A stretch of 64,000 nt of DNA from Paraburkholderia monticola (GTDB lineage: Bacteria > Pseudomonadota > Gammaproteobacteria > Burkholderiales > Burkholderiaceae), in NCBI RefSeq assembly GCF_001580545.1, contig NZ_LRBG01000039.1:310001-374000 (forward strand). The letters run 5' to 3'. Positions 42,301-50,222 of the stretch are shown here, in pieces. The position numbers and the translations under genes were made by a program. Under the pieces are notes generated by a model. It ran no database searches and had not been told where the DNA came from. It saw only the letters and a program-made list of their open reading frames with translations. Numbering within the stretch: position 1 is the first letter of the stretch; the number at the start of each line of letters is the position of its first letter.

Positions 42301-44032
42301 CGCGATCGACAGCGTGCGCGACGAAGCGTGGCCGCAGGCGCGCAACGCCGACGAAATGCACGAAGCGCTGACGGGCCTTGCATGCATCACCGCAGCCGAA
42401 GCGCACGCGCATGAAGGCTGGCCGGCGCTGCTCGCCGCGTTGGCGAAAACCGGCCGGGCGACGCGCTTGCCGCTGGCCATCAATGCCGACGCGAGCGCCA
42501 GCGACGACAATGACAACGACAGCGCGCTGTGGCTGCCCGCCGAACGCCTCACCTGCTTCGAAGCGCTCTACCCGGGCATCCTGCTCGATCGCTACACGCC
42601 CCCGCTCAGCGCCCCGAAGGGCTACACCGACAGCTGGAGCGCCGACGACGCCCTCGTCGACGTGCTGCGCGCACGTCTGACCGGCTTCGGGCCGCTCACG
42701 GTCGACGCGATCGCTCGCCCGCTCGGTCTGCCGGCGGGCCGCGTCGAAGAGGCGCTGATCCGGCTCGAAGCCGAAGGCTACTTGTTGCGCGGCCGCTTCA
42801 CGCCGCACACGCGTCACGAGGAATGGTGCGAGCGGCACCTGCTCGCGCGCATCCACCGCTACACGGTGAAGCGGCTGCGGCGCGAGATCGAGCCGGTCGA
42901 GCGGCACGACTTCATGCGCTTCCTGTTCGAATGGCAGCATCTGACGCAGGCGACGCGCGCCGAAGGCCGCGACGCGCTCGCCGCCGCGCTCGATCAGCTC
43001 GAAGGCTTCCAGGCCGCAGCCGGCGCGTGGGAGGAAGACATCCTGCCCGCTCGCGTGCGCGCCTACGCCAGCAGTTCGCTCGACGAGCTATGCCGCGCCG
43101 GCAAGATCGTCTGGACCCGCCTGACCGAGCGCGCACGCGGCGCCGCCGGTCCGGTCCGTGGCACGCCGATCGTGCTGCTGCCGCGCGCCCAGTTGCGCGC
43201 GTGGCGCGCGCTGCTCGACCCGGCGCGTCAGGTCGAGCTCTCGGCACTCGCGCAAAGCGTGCACGACGCCCTCGCGCAACACGGCGCGATGTTCTTCGAC
43301 GAACTACTGGCCGAGATGCGCGTGCTGCGCATGGAGCTCGAAAACGCGCTCGGCGAGCTGGTCGTTGCTGGCCTCGCAAACTCGGACAGCTTCGCGGGCT
43401 TGCGCGCGCTGCTCAAGCCGGTCGCCAAACGCAACGTGTTTTCGAGCGGCCGACGGGCGCGGGCGAGCGCGCTGATCGGCGGCATGGACGACGCGGGACG
43501 TTGGGCGCTCGTGAGCCGGCCATCCGCTGCCGCGCCGGAAAATCCGCCCGCGCGCCGCAGCCAGTTGCCGCCCGAGGTACTCGAACACGTCGCGATGGCG
43601 TTGTTGCGCCGCTACGGTGTCGTGTTCTGGCGCGTGCTCGAACGCGAGGCGGACTGGCTGCCGCCGTGGCGCGATCTGCTGCGCGTGCTGCAGCGGCTCG
43701 AAGCGCGCGGCGTGATTCGCGGCGGGCGTTTCGTCAACGGACTGGCCGGCGAGCAGTTCGCGTTGCCCGAGGCGATTCCGCTGCTGCGCGAAGTGCGGCG
43801 GCAGCCGAACGAAGGTGCGCTGATCTGCGTCGCGGGGAGCGACCCGCTGAATCTCGTCGGCACGCTGCTGGTCGGCGACAAGGTGCCGGCCGTCGCTGGC
43901 AACCGCGTGCTGTATCGCGACGGCGTGATGGCCGCCACGCTGGTGGCCGGCAAGTTCTGGTTCGACGCGGTGCTCGACGCCGATCCCCCCGGGCGCGAAC
44001 GCGCCCGCGCACTGCTCGCACACCGCTTCTAG
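39392..44032 (+). CDS. lhr: Lhr-family superfamily 2 helicase
   Basis: A 1546-residue helicase of the long Lhr type. Motifs: Walker A VAAPTGSGKTLTAF, DEIH box (IVDEIHALAGSKRGSH), SAT motif LSATQKP, and QRVGRSGHHVGG; then a winged helix and the Lhr beta-barrel region, and a long C-terminal extension with the WH tandem domains of Lhr-CTD (VEEALIRLEAEGYLLRGRF, LEHVAMALLRRYGVVFWRVL). Lhr enzymes unwind RNA-DNA hybrids and are linked to DNA repair. The start is GTG at 39392; an ATG 57 bases later is an alternative. It contains a hexanucleotide-repeat insert at about residues 665-690. Confidence 0.95.
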   Translation: MTQPPHALDISRAALTYTSMTSAKTTAALDAAPRARKTRSAASTARSRAPALPSARQALDGFHPAVAGWFRKTFTAPTDAQAAAWPQIRTGRSTLVAAPTGSGKTLTAFLSALNDLVSQGLANGGTLPDETLVVYVSPLKALSNDIRLNLQLPLQGIAAELDALGLPPLDIRTAVRTGDTTQQERNALKKRAPHILVTTPESLYVLLGSDSGRRMLATVRTVIVDEIHALAGSKRGSHLALSLERLDALCGQRLPRIGLSATQKPVSAVARFLVGGASLDSEVPAECAVIDVGHVRARDLALEIPPVPLEAVMANEVWERVYDRLAELVAQHRTTLVFVNTRRMAERAARHLTERLGKDAVAAHHGSLAKEHRFDAEQRLKRGELRVLIATASLELGIDIGDVDLVCQMGSPRSIAPFLQRVGRSGHHVGGMPKGRLFPASRDDLLECAALLDCVRRGELDALRIPRAPLDVLAQQIVAEVSSAEWSEDALFDLLRRAAPYADLPREQYDAVLRMLAEGYTSRHGPRAAYVHRDAVSGTLRGRRGGKLVAVTSGGTIPENADYAVVLEPQALNIGTVNEDFAVESLAGDVFQLGNASYRILRIESGRVRVEDAQGQPPNIPFWLGEAPGRSDELSFAVARLREQVETLLDEGETRSATTPATTATTAAALSESESESESQTDPAAPRLDHAAASLADNLALDEPAARQIVDYLARARAALGVLPTQRTLVMERFFDESGGTQLVIHSPFGSRVNRAWGLALRKRFCRSFNFELQAAATEDAIVLSLTGSHSFVLDEVWRYLHSNSAEHLLIQALLDAPLFGVRWRWNATTSLGLPRYTGGRKTAPQLQRMRSEDLLASVFPEQAACLENIVGEREVPRHPLVDQTIDDCLHDAMDSEGWLALLRRIEQGELRLVARDLPTPSPLAAEILTAKPYAYLDDAPIEERRTQAVLNRRWTDPQSADDLGALDAAAIDSVRDEAWPQARNADEMHEALTGLACITAAEAHAHEGWPALLAALAKTGRATRLPLAINADASASDDNDNDSALWLPAERLTCFEALYPGILLDRYTPPLSAPKGYTDSWSADDALVDVLRARLTGFGPLTVDAIARPLGLPAGRVEEALIRLEAEGYLLRGRFTPHTRHEEWCERHLLARIHRYTVKRLRREIEPVERHDFMRFLFEWQHLTQATRAEGRDALAAALDQLEGFQAAAGAWEEDILPARVRAYASSSLDELCRAGKIVWTRLTERARGAAGPVRGTPIVLLPRAQLRAWRALLDPARQVELSALAQSVHDALAQHGAMFFDELLAEMRVLRMELENALGELVVAGLANSDSFAGLRALLKPVAKRNVFSSGRRARASALIGGMDDAGRWALVSRPSAAAPENPPARRSQLPPEVLEHVAMALLRRYGVVFWRVLEREADWLPPWRDLLRVLQRLEARGVIRGGRFVNGLAGEQFALPEAIPLLREVRRQPNEGALICVAGSDPLNLVGTLLVGDKVPAVAGNRVLYRDGVMAATLVAGKFWFDAVLDADPPGRERARALLAHRF
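41403..41426 (+). repeat. Hexanucleotide tandem repeat inside lhr
   Basis: Four copies of GCGAAA encoding a Ser-Glu run (SESESESES), preceded by two copies of a nine-base CGCAACCAC unit encoding Thr-Ala-rich sequence. It lies in a linker between the helicase core and the rest of Lhr. Length changes would be in multiples of two codons and so keep the frame. Confidence 0.85.
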
Positions 44033-44238
44033 CGGCGTCACCGCGGCGTCGTTTTACTGTGGAATAATGCGCGCCGCGCGCGGGCGGACCGAGCCGCGCC
44101 GATTGTTAGCAAAACGTTAATGATTCTTCGCTCGAACTGTCACGCTTCGCTACAATGAGGCAGATCCAATTTAGTATGAGGAAGACTGTCTGCCGCCGCC
44201 CGCCTGGATAGGGCCCGCCGGCATACTCCGGGGACTTC

Positions 44239-46242
44239 ATGAGCGACGAGCTACACGACCAGGTGCTTCACGCGCGGTTCGGCACGAGCAGCCCTTGCTG
44301 GCGTCTGTTGGCGGCTAGCAACACGCTGGAACTCGCGCCCGGGCACGGCCATGCGGCTCCGAGCGTCGCGATTCCCCTCACCCCTTCCCAAGCCTCCCAG
44401 GTCCGTGCGTTGAGCGGCGTGACCTCACACGTGGTCGTCGACGTGCAGCTGGACGGCGCACCGCTGCGTCTGCATCTGGTCGGCAAGAAGCTCGATGGCC
44501 ATCGCTGGGGTGGCACCGCGTCGGCCCACGCCGACACCGAATCGGTGGCGCGCGCGCTGCTGCACGGTCTGTCGTTCGCCGAACAGGTCGTCTCCGAGGT
44601 CAACTCGGTCGTCGTGATCGTCGACCGGCACGGCCGGATACAGCGTTTCAACCGCCTCGCCGAGGAGCTGACCGGACTTCGCGAAGAAGACATCATCGGC
44701 CGCAGCGTCTGGACGCTGTTCATGCCGTCCGACGGTGTCGTGGTCTCGAACCGCGCCAGCGCGGACTTCTTCAATCGCGGCGAGCCGTACGAGATCGAAC
44801 GGCGCATCAATACGGTGCATGGCGAGCGGCTGTTCCTGTTTCGCAACAAGTTCGTGCGCAGCGGCAGCGGCATCGAAGACCAGTTCCTGATCTGCTCGGG
44901 CACCGACATCACCGAGCAACGGCTCGCGCAGGAACGCCTGATCGAACAGGCCACCACCGACCCGCTCACCGGTCTCGCCAATCGCAATGCGATCCAGGAG
45001 CGCATCCAGATCGCGATCGAACAGGCCGCGCCGGGAGAAGCCGTCGGCGTGCTGTTTCTCGATCTCGACAACTTCAAGAAGGTCAACGACCACTACGGCC
45101 ACGTGTTCGGCGACCGGCTGATCTGCGACGTGTCGGACGCGATCCGCAACTGCCTGAATCCCGGCGACTCGCTCGCGCGGCTCGGCGGCGACGAGTTCAT
45201 CGTGCTCGCCGCGAAGGGCTCCGCGCATGACCTGGAAAACACCGCGCAGCGCATTCTCGACCGCATGCGCATGCCGTTCGCGGTCGGCCTCGTCGAGGTC
45301 TATACGGGCTGCTCGATCGGCATCGCGCGTTCGCCGGAACATGGTGAAAGTCTCGAAACGCTGATCCGTTCGGCCGATACCGCGATGTACGTCGCGAAGG
45401 ACGAAGGCAAGCGCACCCATCGCGTGTTCTCGCCTGACATGAACCGCCGCGTCGCCGAGTTCATGTGGCTCGACACGAATCTGCGCCGCGGACTCGATGA
45501 AGGCCAGCTCGCGCTGCACTACCAGCCGAAGCTGGTCCTCGCGACCGGCGCCGTGCAAGGCGCGGAAGCGCTGGTGCGCTGGAATTCGCCGGAACGCGGG
45601 CAGATCATGCCGGCGGAATTCATCCGTTATGCCGAGGAATCCGGACTGATCGGCGTGCTCGGCCGCTGGGTCATGGAAACCGCCGCGAAACAGGCGGCCC
45701 GCTGGAAAGCGGCCGGCTACGACCTGCGCATCGCGATCAACCTGTCGGCGCGGCAGCTGACCGATACGGCCGTGGTCCGTCATTTCAGCGAGGCGCTGCA
45801 GCACGCGAGCCTCGATCCCTGTCTGATCGACCTCGAACTGACCGAAAGCTGCCTGATCGAAAACGAAGCAGCCGCGATCGAGCTGATCAAGCAGTTTCGC
45901 CAGCTCGGCGCTCAGGTGCATCTGGACGACTTCGGCACCGGCTACTCGTCGCTGTCGCAGCTCGGCCGTATTCCGCTCGACGTGATCAAGCTCGACCGCA
46001 GTTTCGTGCGCTCGATCCACGCGGACATGAAGGCCCAGGCGCTGGTGCGCTCGATGGTCGCGGTCGCCCAGGAGCTCGATTTCCAGGTGGTCGCCGAAGG
46101 GATCGAAACCGAGGCGGAAGAAGCCTTCATGAAGGGGCTCGGCGTCGATTACGTGCAGGGCTTCCTGTACGCGCGGCCGATGCCCGCCACCGAGTTCGAG
46201 CGCTGGCTGCTCGATAGACAGAAGCTCAGGCTGATTGCCTGA
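44239..46242 (+). CDS. pdeR: PdeR/RpfR-family PAS-GGDEF-EAL cyclic-di-GMP enzyme
   Basis: A 667-residue cytoplasmic protein. Residues 1-95 match the N-terminal domain of E. coli PdeR (Gmr) and Burkholderia RpfR, the domain that in RpfR contacts the DSF synthase RpfF. A PAS domain (about 112-225), GGDEF domain with intact RLGGDEF (314-320) and EAL domain with intact EALVRW (443-448) and DDFGTGYSS follow. Both cyclase and phosphodiesterase motifs look complete; RpfR acts mainly as a phosphodiesterase switched by the DSF signal. GGGGA precedes the ATG. No rpfF is next to it. Confidence 0.92.
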   Translation: MSDELHDQVLHARFGTSSPCWRLLAASNTLELAPGHGHAAPSVAIPLTPSQASQVRALSGVTSHVVVDVQLDGAPLRLHLVGKKLDGHRWGGTASAHADTESVARALLHGLSFAEQVVSEVNSVVVIVDRHGRIQRFNRLAEELTGLREEDIIGRSVWTLFMPSDGVVVSNRASADFFNRGEPYEIERRINTVHGERLFLFRNKFVRSGSGIEDQFLICSGTDITEQRLAQERLIEQATTDPLTGLANRNAIQERIQIAIEQAAPGEAVGVLFLDLDNFKKVNDHYGHVFGDRLICDVSDAIRNCLNPGDSLARLGGDEFIVLAAKGSAHDLENTAQRILDRMRMPFAVGLVEVYTGCSIGIARSPEHGESLETLIRSADTAMYVAKDEGKRTHRVFSPDMNRRVAEFMWLDTNLRRGLDEGQLALHYQPKLVLATGAVQGAEALVRWNSPERGQIMPAEFIRYAEESGLIGVLGRWVMETAAKQAARWKAAGYDLRIAINLSARQLTDTAVVRHFSEALQHASLDPCLIDLELTESCLIENEAAAIELIKQFRQLGAQVHLDDFGTGYSSLSQLGRIPLDVIKLDRSFVRSIHADMKAQALVRSMVAVAQELDFQVVAEGIETEAEEAFMKGLGVDYVQGFLYARPMPATEFERWLLDRQKLRLIA

Positions 46243-46276
46243 GCCTTCCCGCCGCGCGCTGCAGTACTGCAGCGCT

Positions 46277-47380
46277 TCAGCGCAGCCGCGCGGACCAGCC
46301 TGTCACCTCGTCTTCGCCCATACCGACTGCGCGTGCCGCGGCGTGGATCTGCGTCCACGTGGCCGCGTCGATCGGAATCCCGGCGGCCTCGCGTTGCGCG
46401 CGCGTCACGCGCTCGGGCTCGCCGGGTTCGTAGATGCGCCCGGCACCCGCCGCGAGCGGCGACGCCTTCACCCACGCGAGGAACGCATCGGCCTCGGCTT
46501 GCGCATCGGGTGCGTCGAAGGCGGCCGGATCGATGATCACCGACAGCATGCAGTTGATGATCGCGTGCGTGGTGCCGAGCGTGTCCGCGTGCGTCGTGAA
46601 TCCGCCCGACAGTGCGCCGCCGAAAATCTCGCACATGGCCGCGAGCCCGAAACCCTTGTGACCGCCGAACGGTGTCAGCGAGCCGAACGGCGCTTCATGC
46701 ATGACCTTCGGTTCGAGCGTCGGCATGCCTTCGTGATCGATCAACGCGCCGGGCGGCGTGTGCTTGCCCTGGTTATAGGCGACGCGCGTCTTGCCATAGG
46801 CGATCGTGCTGGTCGCGAAGTCGAGCACGAGCGGCGGCTTGCCGGGACGCGGATAAGCGGCGCAGAACGGATTCGTGCCGATGCGCCGGTCAGCGCCACC
46901 GAACGGCGCGACGAGCGGATCGCCCGCCACGTTGACGAAGTGGAACGACACGAGACCGGCGCGCGCGCACTGCTCGGCCCAATGCCCGATACGGCCGATA
47001 TGATGCGCGCCGCGCAAGCCCACCGCGCAGATGCCGAGCCGCCGCGCGCGCTCGATGCCCTGCTCCATCGCCTCGAACGCTATCACCTGGCCGAAGCCCA
47101 TGCCGCCTTCGACGCTCAACACCGCGCCCGCGTCCTTCACGACTTCGGCGTGCCGGTTCAGTCGCAGTTGCTGGTCATTGAGCGACTCGGCGTAACGCGG
47201 GATCATGCCGACACCGTGCGAGTCGTGACCGGTCAGATTGGCGGCCACCAGATGATCGGCCACCAGTTCGGCTTCGCGGGGCGTGCTGCCCGCTCGCTCC
47301 CAGATCGCCCTGACGTAGGCATGCAGTTGATCGGCCGGAATCCGGGGCGTGGTGGCTTCAGCAGTGGTCTGATCGGTCAT
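46277..47380 (-). CDS. Ldh-family (malate/lactate/ureidoglycolate) dehydrogenase
   Basis: A 367-residue NAD(P)-dependent hydroxycarboxylate dehydrogenase of the unusual Ldh_2 fold. Signature residues are HDSHGVGMIPRY near 53-64 (catalytic His), VGLRGAHHIGRIGHW, IGTNPFCAAYPR and GALIDHEGMPTLEP with GSLTPFGGHKGFGL. It is closest by pattern to the YbiC/hydroxycarboxylate B type. It follows the M20 peptidase by 86 bases on the same strand. Confidence 0.92.
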   Translation of the reverse strand: MTDQTTAEATTPRIPADQLHAYVRAIWERAGSTPREAELVADHLVAANLTGHDSHGVGMIPRYAESLNDQQLRLNRHAEVVKDAGAVLSVEGGMGFGQVIAFEAMEQGIERARRLGICAVGLRGAHHIGRIGHWAEQCARAGLVSFHFVNVAGDPLVAPFGGADRRIGTNPFCAAYPRPGKPPLVLDFATSTIAYGKTRVAYNQGKHTPPGALIDHEGMPTLEPKVMHEAPFGSLTPFGGHKGFGLAAMCEIFGGALSGGFTTHADTLGTTHAIINCMLSVIIDPAAFDAPDAQAEADAFLAWVKASPLAAGAGRIYEPGEPERVTRAQREAAGIPIDAATWTQIHAAARAVGMGEDEVTGWSARLR

Positions 47381-47466
47381 TCAGGAGTCGGTGTGGTCTG
47401 GGCGGAAGGAATGAAGCAGCGGGGTCCACAGGCCACGCCCGAACCCCGCTCGAACCAGGCGAAAGC

Positions 47467-48927
47467 TCAAGGCGCCGCGGCGATCACCTCGGCGACCGCA
47501 GCCGTCAGTTTCTTGCCGTACGGCACGTGCAGGAATTCGTTCGGCCCGTGCGCGTTCGACTTCGGCCCGAGCACACCGCACACCATGAATTGCGACTTCG
47601 GAAAGCCCGCCTTCAACACGTTCATCAGTGGGATCGTGCCACCGAGGCCCATATAGGCGGCGTCGGCGCCGAAGTGCTGACGCGATGCATCATTGAGCGC
47701 GCTGGCGAGCCACGGCGCGACCTCCGGTGCGTTCCAGCCGCTCGCCGCGCCCGCATCCGGCTTGAAGGTGACCTTCGCGTTGTACGGCGGATCGAATTCG
47801 AGCAGCGCCTTCAGTTCGGCCACCGCCTTGTCCGCTTCGATGGTCGGCGGCAGACGCAACGACAGCTTGAACGCGGTGCGCGGCCGCAGCACGTTGCCGG
47901 CATCGGCAAGCGCGGGCAAGCCGGCCGCGCCCGTCACCGACAGCGACGGGCGCCACGTCGAATTGAGCAGCGCCTCGCGCGGATCGGTCGTGGTGGGCAG
48001 CACCTGACGGCCGTCCTGGCCGCACGCCCACGGCATCTTCTTCCAGACGTCGTCGCCGAGAATCCTGGCGGCGGCCTCCGCTTCGCGCAGACGATCGGCC
48101 GGCACCGGGCAGTGAAACCCCTTCGGCAGCAGCGTGCCGTTCGCGGAGTCTTCGAGCCGGTCGAACAGTTGCCGCATGATGCGGAAGCTCGACGGCACGA
48201 TGCCGCCGTAGACACCCGAGTGAATCCCTTCGTCGAGCACCTGCACTTCGAGGTCGCCGCCGACGAGGCCGCGCAGCGACGTGGTCAGCCACAGCTGATC
48301 GTAATTGCCCGCGCCGGAATCGAGGCACACGACGAGCCCGACGTTACCGAGCCGCTCGCGCAGCGCGTCGACGTAGGGCAGCAGATCGTAGCTGCCCGAC
48401 TCCTCGCAGGTTTCGATCAGCCCGACGCAACGCGGACGCTCGACACCCTGCGCATCGAGCGCGGCGAGCGCCGTCAGGCTCGCGTAGATCGCGTAGCCGT
48501 CGTCCGCGCCGCCGCGGCCGTAGAGCTTGCCGTCCTCGAACTTCGGCGTCCACGGACCCAGGTCGTTGCGCCAGCCGTCGAACTCGGGTTGCTTGTCGAG
48601 GTGGCCGTATAGCACGATGGTTTCGTCGCTGCCCGAGCGGGTCGCGGCCGTTTCGAAGAAGATCACCGGCGTGCGGCCCGGCAGGCGGATCACCTCGAGC
48701 TTCAGGCCGCGCACCGGTTGCTGCTCGGCCCATTGCGCGGCGTCGGTGATCACGCGCTCCAGATAGCCGTGCTTCGCCCAGTCGGGATCGAACGCCGGGC
48801 TCTTGGCCGGCACCGCGATGTAGTCCGTCAGCGCGGGCACGATCTCGTCGTTCCACTTGCGCTCGACGAATTCTCGTAGTGTGTCCGGGTTGAGTTGAGC
48901 CTGCTGGGTCGTATCGTCGTTGATCAT
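47467..48927 (-). CDS. M20-family dipeptidase
   Basis: A 486-residue metallopeptidase with two zinc sites: His/Asp in VLYGHLDKQPE, bridging Asp in GRGGADDGYA, Glu pair in ETCEESGS, Asp in CLDSGAG, and the C-terminal His in SNAHGPNEFLHV. The dimerisation lid domain occupies about 220-390. Probably cytoplasmic cleavage of short peptides. Start uncertain: ATG at 48927 and at 48966 are both possible and neither has a clear ribosome-binding site; the shorter is used. Confidence 0.92.
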   Translation of the reverse strand: MINDDTTQQAQLNPDTLREFVERKWNDEIVPALTDYIAVPAKSPAFDPDWAKHGYLERVITDAAQWAEQQPVRGLKLEVIRLPGRTPVIFFETAATRSGSDETIVLYGHLDKQPEFDGWRNDLGPWTPKFEDGKLYGRGGADDGYAIYASLTALAALDAQGVERPRCVGLIETCEESGSYDLLPYVDALRERLGNVGLVVCLDSGAGNYDQLWLTTSLRGLVGGDLEVQVLDEGIHSGVYGGIVPSSFRIMRQLFDRLEDSANGTLLPKGFHCPVPADRLREAEAAARILGDDVWKKMPWACGQDGRQVLPTTTDPREALLNSTWRPSLSVTGAAGLPALADAGNVLRPRTAFKLSLRLPPTIEADKAVAELKALLEFDPPYNAKVTFKPDAGAASGWNAPEVAPWLASALNDASRQHFGADAAYMGLGGTIPLMNVLKAGFPKSQFMVCGVLGPKSNAHGPNEFLHVPYGKKLTAAVAEVIAAAP

Positions 48928-49081
48928 GATCGGGTCCGTGAAGTACTGTTCGGTCGAAACGATCATGATAGTCCCGATGCGTGCCGGGCTGAACCCCTTG
49001 CGGCGTCTAGGTGTCGGGCGGAATGCGCGAAGCGGTCATTCGCGCGACAATCCTTACATGCATCTCGCATCAGGAGATTTT

Positions 49082-49393
49082 ATGGGTGGTAACGTGGCCG
49101 TTCAGGTCATCGCTGCGGCATTCGCGCTGGCGCTGTATTTTCTGCCGGCGATCATCGCGGACCGGCGCAAGCGGCGAGACGTGCTGACGCTCGCGCTCTT
49201 CAACGCCTGCCTCGGCTGGACCGTGCTCGGCTGGCTGCTTGCGCTGTATTGGGCACTACAGCCGAATCCGCCGGAGAGCCTCGCGAGCGACGTCGTCGAG
49301 ACACGCAAGGCGTTGAGCTTGCGCGCGTTTTCGTCCGCGTTGATGGTGCGTGTACGGCGACGCGAGGCCGCGCGCGACCGGCCCGAGCGTTGA
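49082..49393 (+). CDS. Superinfection-immunity-like small membrane protein
   Basis: A 103-residue protein with two transmembrane helices (VAVQVIAAAFALALYFLPAI and LFNACLGWTVLGWLLALYWAL) joined by a basic ADRRKRRDV turn, and a cytoplasmic tail. The FLPAIIA-RR...N-x-x-L-G-W-T-x-x-G-W pattern is that of the Imm_superinfect family, named after phage T4 Imm but widespread on chromosomes. AGGAG lies nine bases before the ATG at 49082. Confidence 0.8.
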   Translation: MGGNVAVQVIAAAFALALYFLPAIIADRRKRRDVLTLALFNACLGWTVLGWLLALYWALQPNPPESLASDVVETRKALSLRAFSSALMVRVRRREAARDRPER

Positions 49394-49465
49394 ATCGATT
49401 CGGGCGGCTCGAGTACTACGAGAAATAGACGTGAAATAGGAAACGGGCTGACCGGCTTGCGTCGC

Positions 49466-49735
49466 TCAGGCGGCGCGCCCGATGCGATGCCACTGTACCG
49501 AGCCCGCCGGAATCGAGCGCGGTTCGGTACGCACGGCTTGCGGTGCGAACATTTCGTGACGCAGTTCGCCGTGTTCGTCGAACCACTCGCAGATGAGCCA
49601 GTCGCCGGGATTGAGCGCTACCGGACCTGCGTACGTCACGGTCATGCGCGGGCCCCCTTCCTTCAATGTCACGACGTCGCCAACGCTGAAGGCGGCGGAC
49701 GTTGTCTGGAATGCGTCAATGGTAGCGGTCAGCAT
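49466..49735 (-). CDS. DUF2158 / YodC-family protein
   Basis: An 89-residue protein with the DUF2158 core SVGDVVTLKEGGPRMTVTYAG...GDWLICEWFDEHGELRHEMFAPQAV. Function unknown; a small SH3-like barrel is expected. The C-terminus is Arg/Trp/His-rich. It is preceded by a long AT-rich intergenic stretch. Confidence 0.85.
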   Translation of the reverse strand: MLTATIDAFQTTSAAFSVGDVVTLKEGGPRMTVTYAGPVALNPGDWLICEWFDEHGELRHEMFAPQAVRTEPRSIPAGSVQWHRIGRAA

Positions 49736-50222
49736 ATTCGGCCCCCTATCTTGAGCGTTATTAAGTCATTGAGCCCGGCTTTATCCACTTCGACCTGCTG
49801 AAGGAAAGCTCTAGAGTTCACAGAGATTAACAATTGAATTTAAACGCGGCAAGCGCTTTTTATTGATACCGTTTTCATTGGGAAAGATATACACGCCCAA
49901 CGCCTTTAGTTCCCGTCGAAACGAGAAAATCCCCGCCACCGCCTTGCCGCTAACCCTATGTGCGCTACCGCACCAACGCAACACTTACTGCAGGCCGTTT
50001 GCAGGCCGGTAGAAAATGCGACGCCGCTTTCGTCTGATTAGAAAACGTGACGCAATGCCGCAAAACGTTATTTCACTGGCTTCCGTTTGATCTAAATCAG
50101 AATTACCTGTGAACGAGCAGATCGCCGGTAAATGCAGCGTTTTTCGTTATACCGCTTCGTTCAAATTCGACGATTTTCTTACGGCGAGCAAACCAATGAA
50201 AACGATTACCAGCCGGTTATTT
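49736..50222. other. AT-rich intergenic stretch
   Basis: About 490 bases visibly richer in A and T than the surroundings, with no frame of coding character. It lies upstream of the DUF2158 gene and downstream of the MFS gene. No tRNA, terminator or insertion-sequence end was recognised. Confidence 0.45.

Noticed and set aside
44033..44238. Cyclic-di-GMP riboswitch upstream of the GGDEF-EAL gene
   Set aside because: The leader is long enough, but I could not find the conserved riboswitch core or its paired helices.
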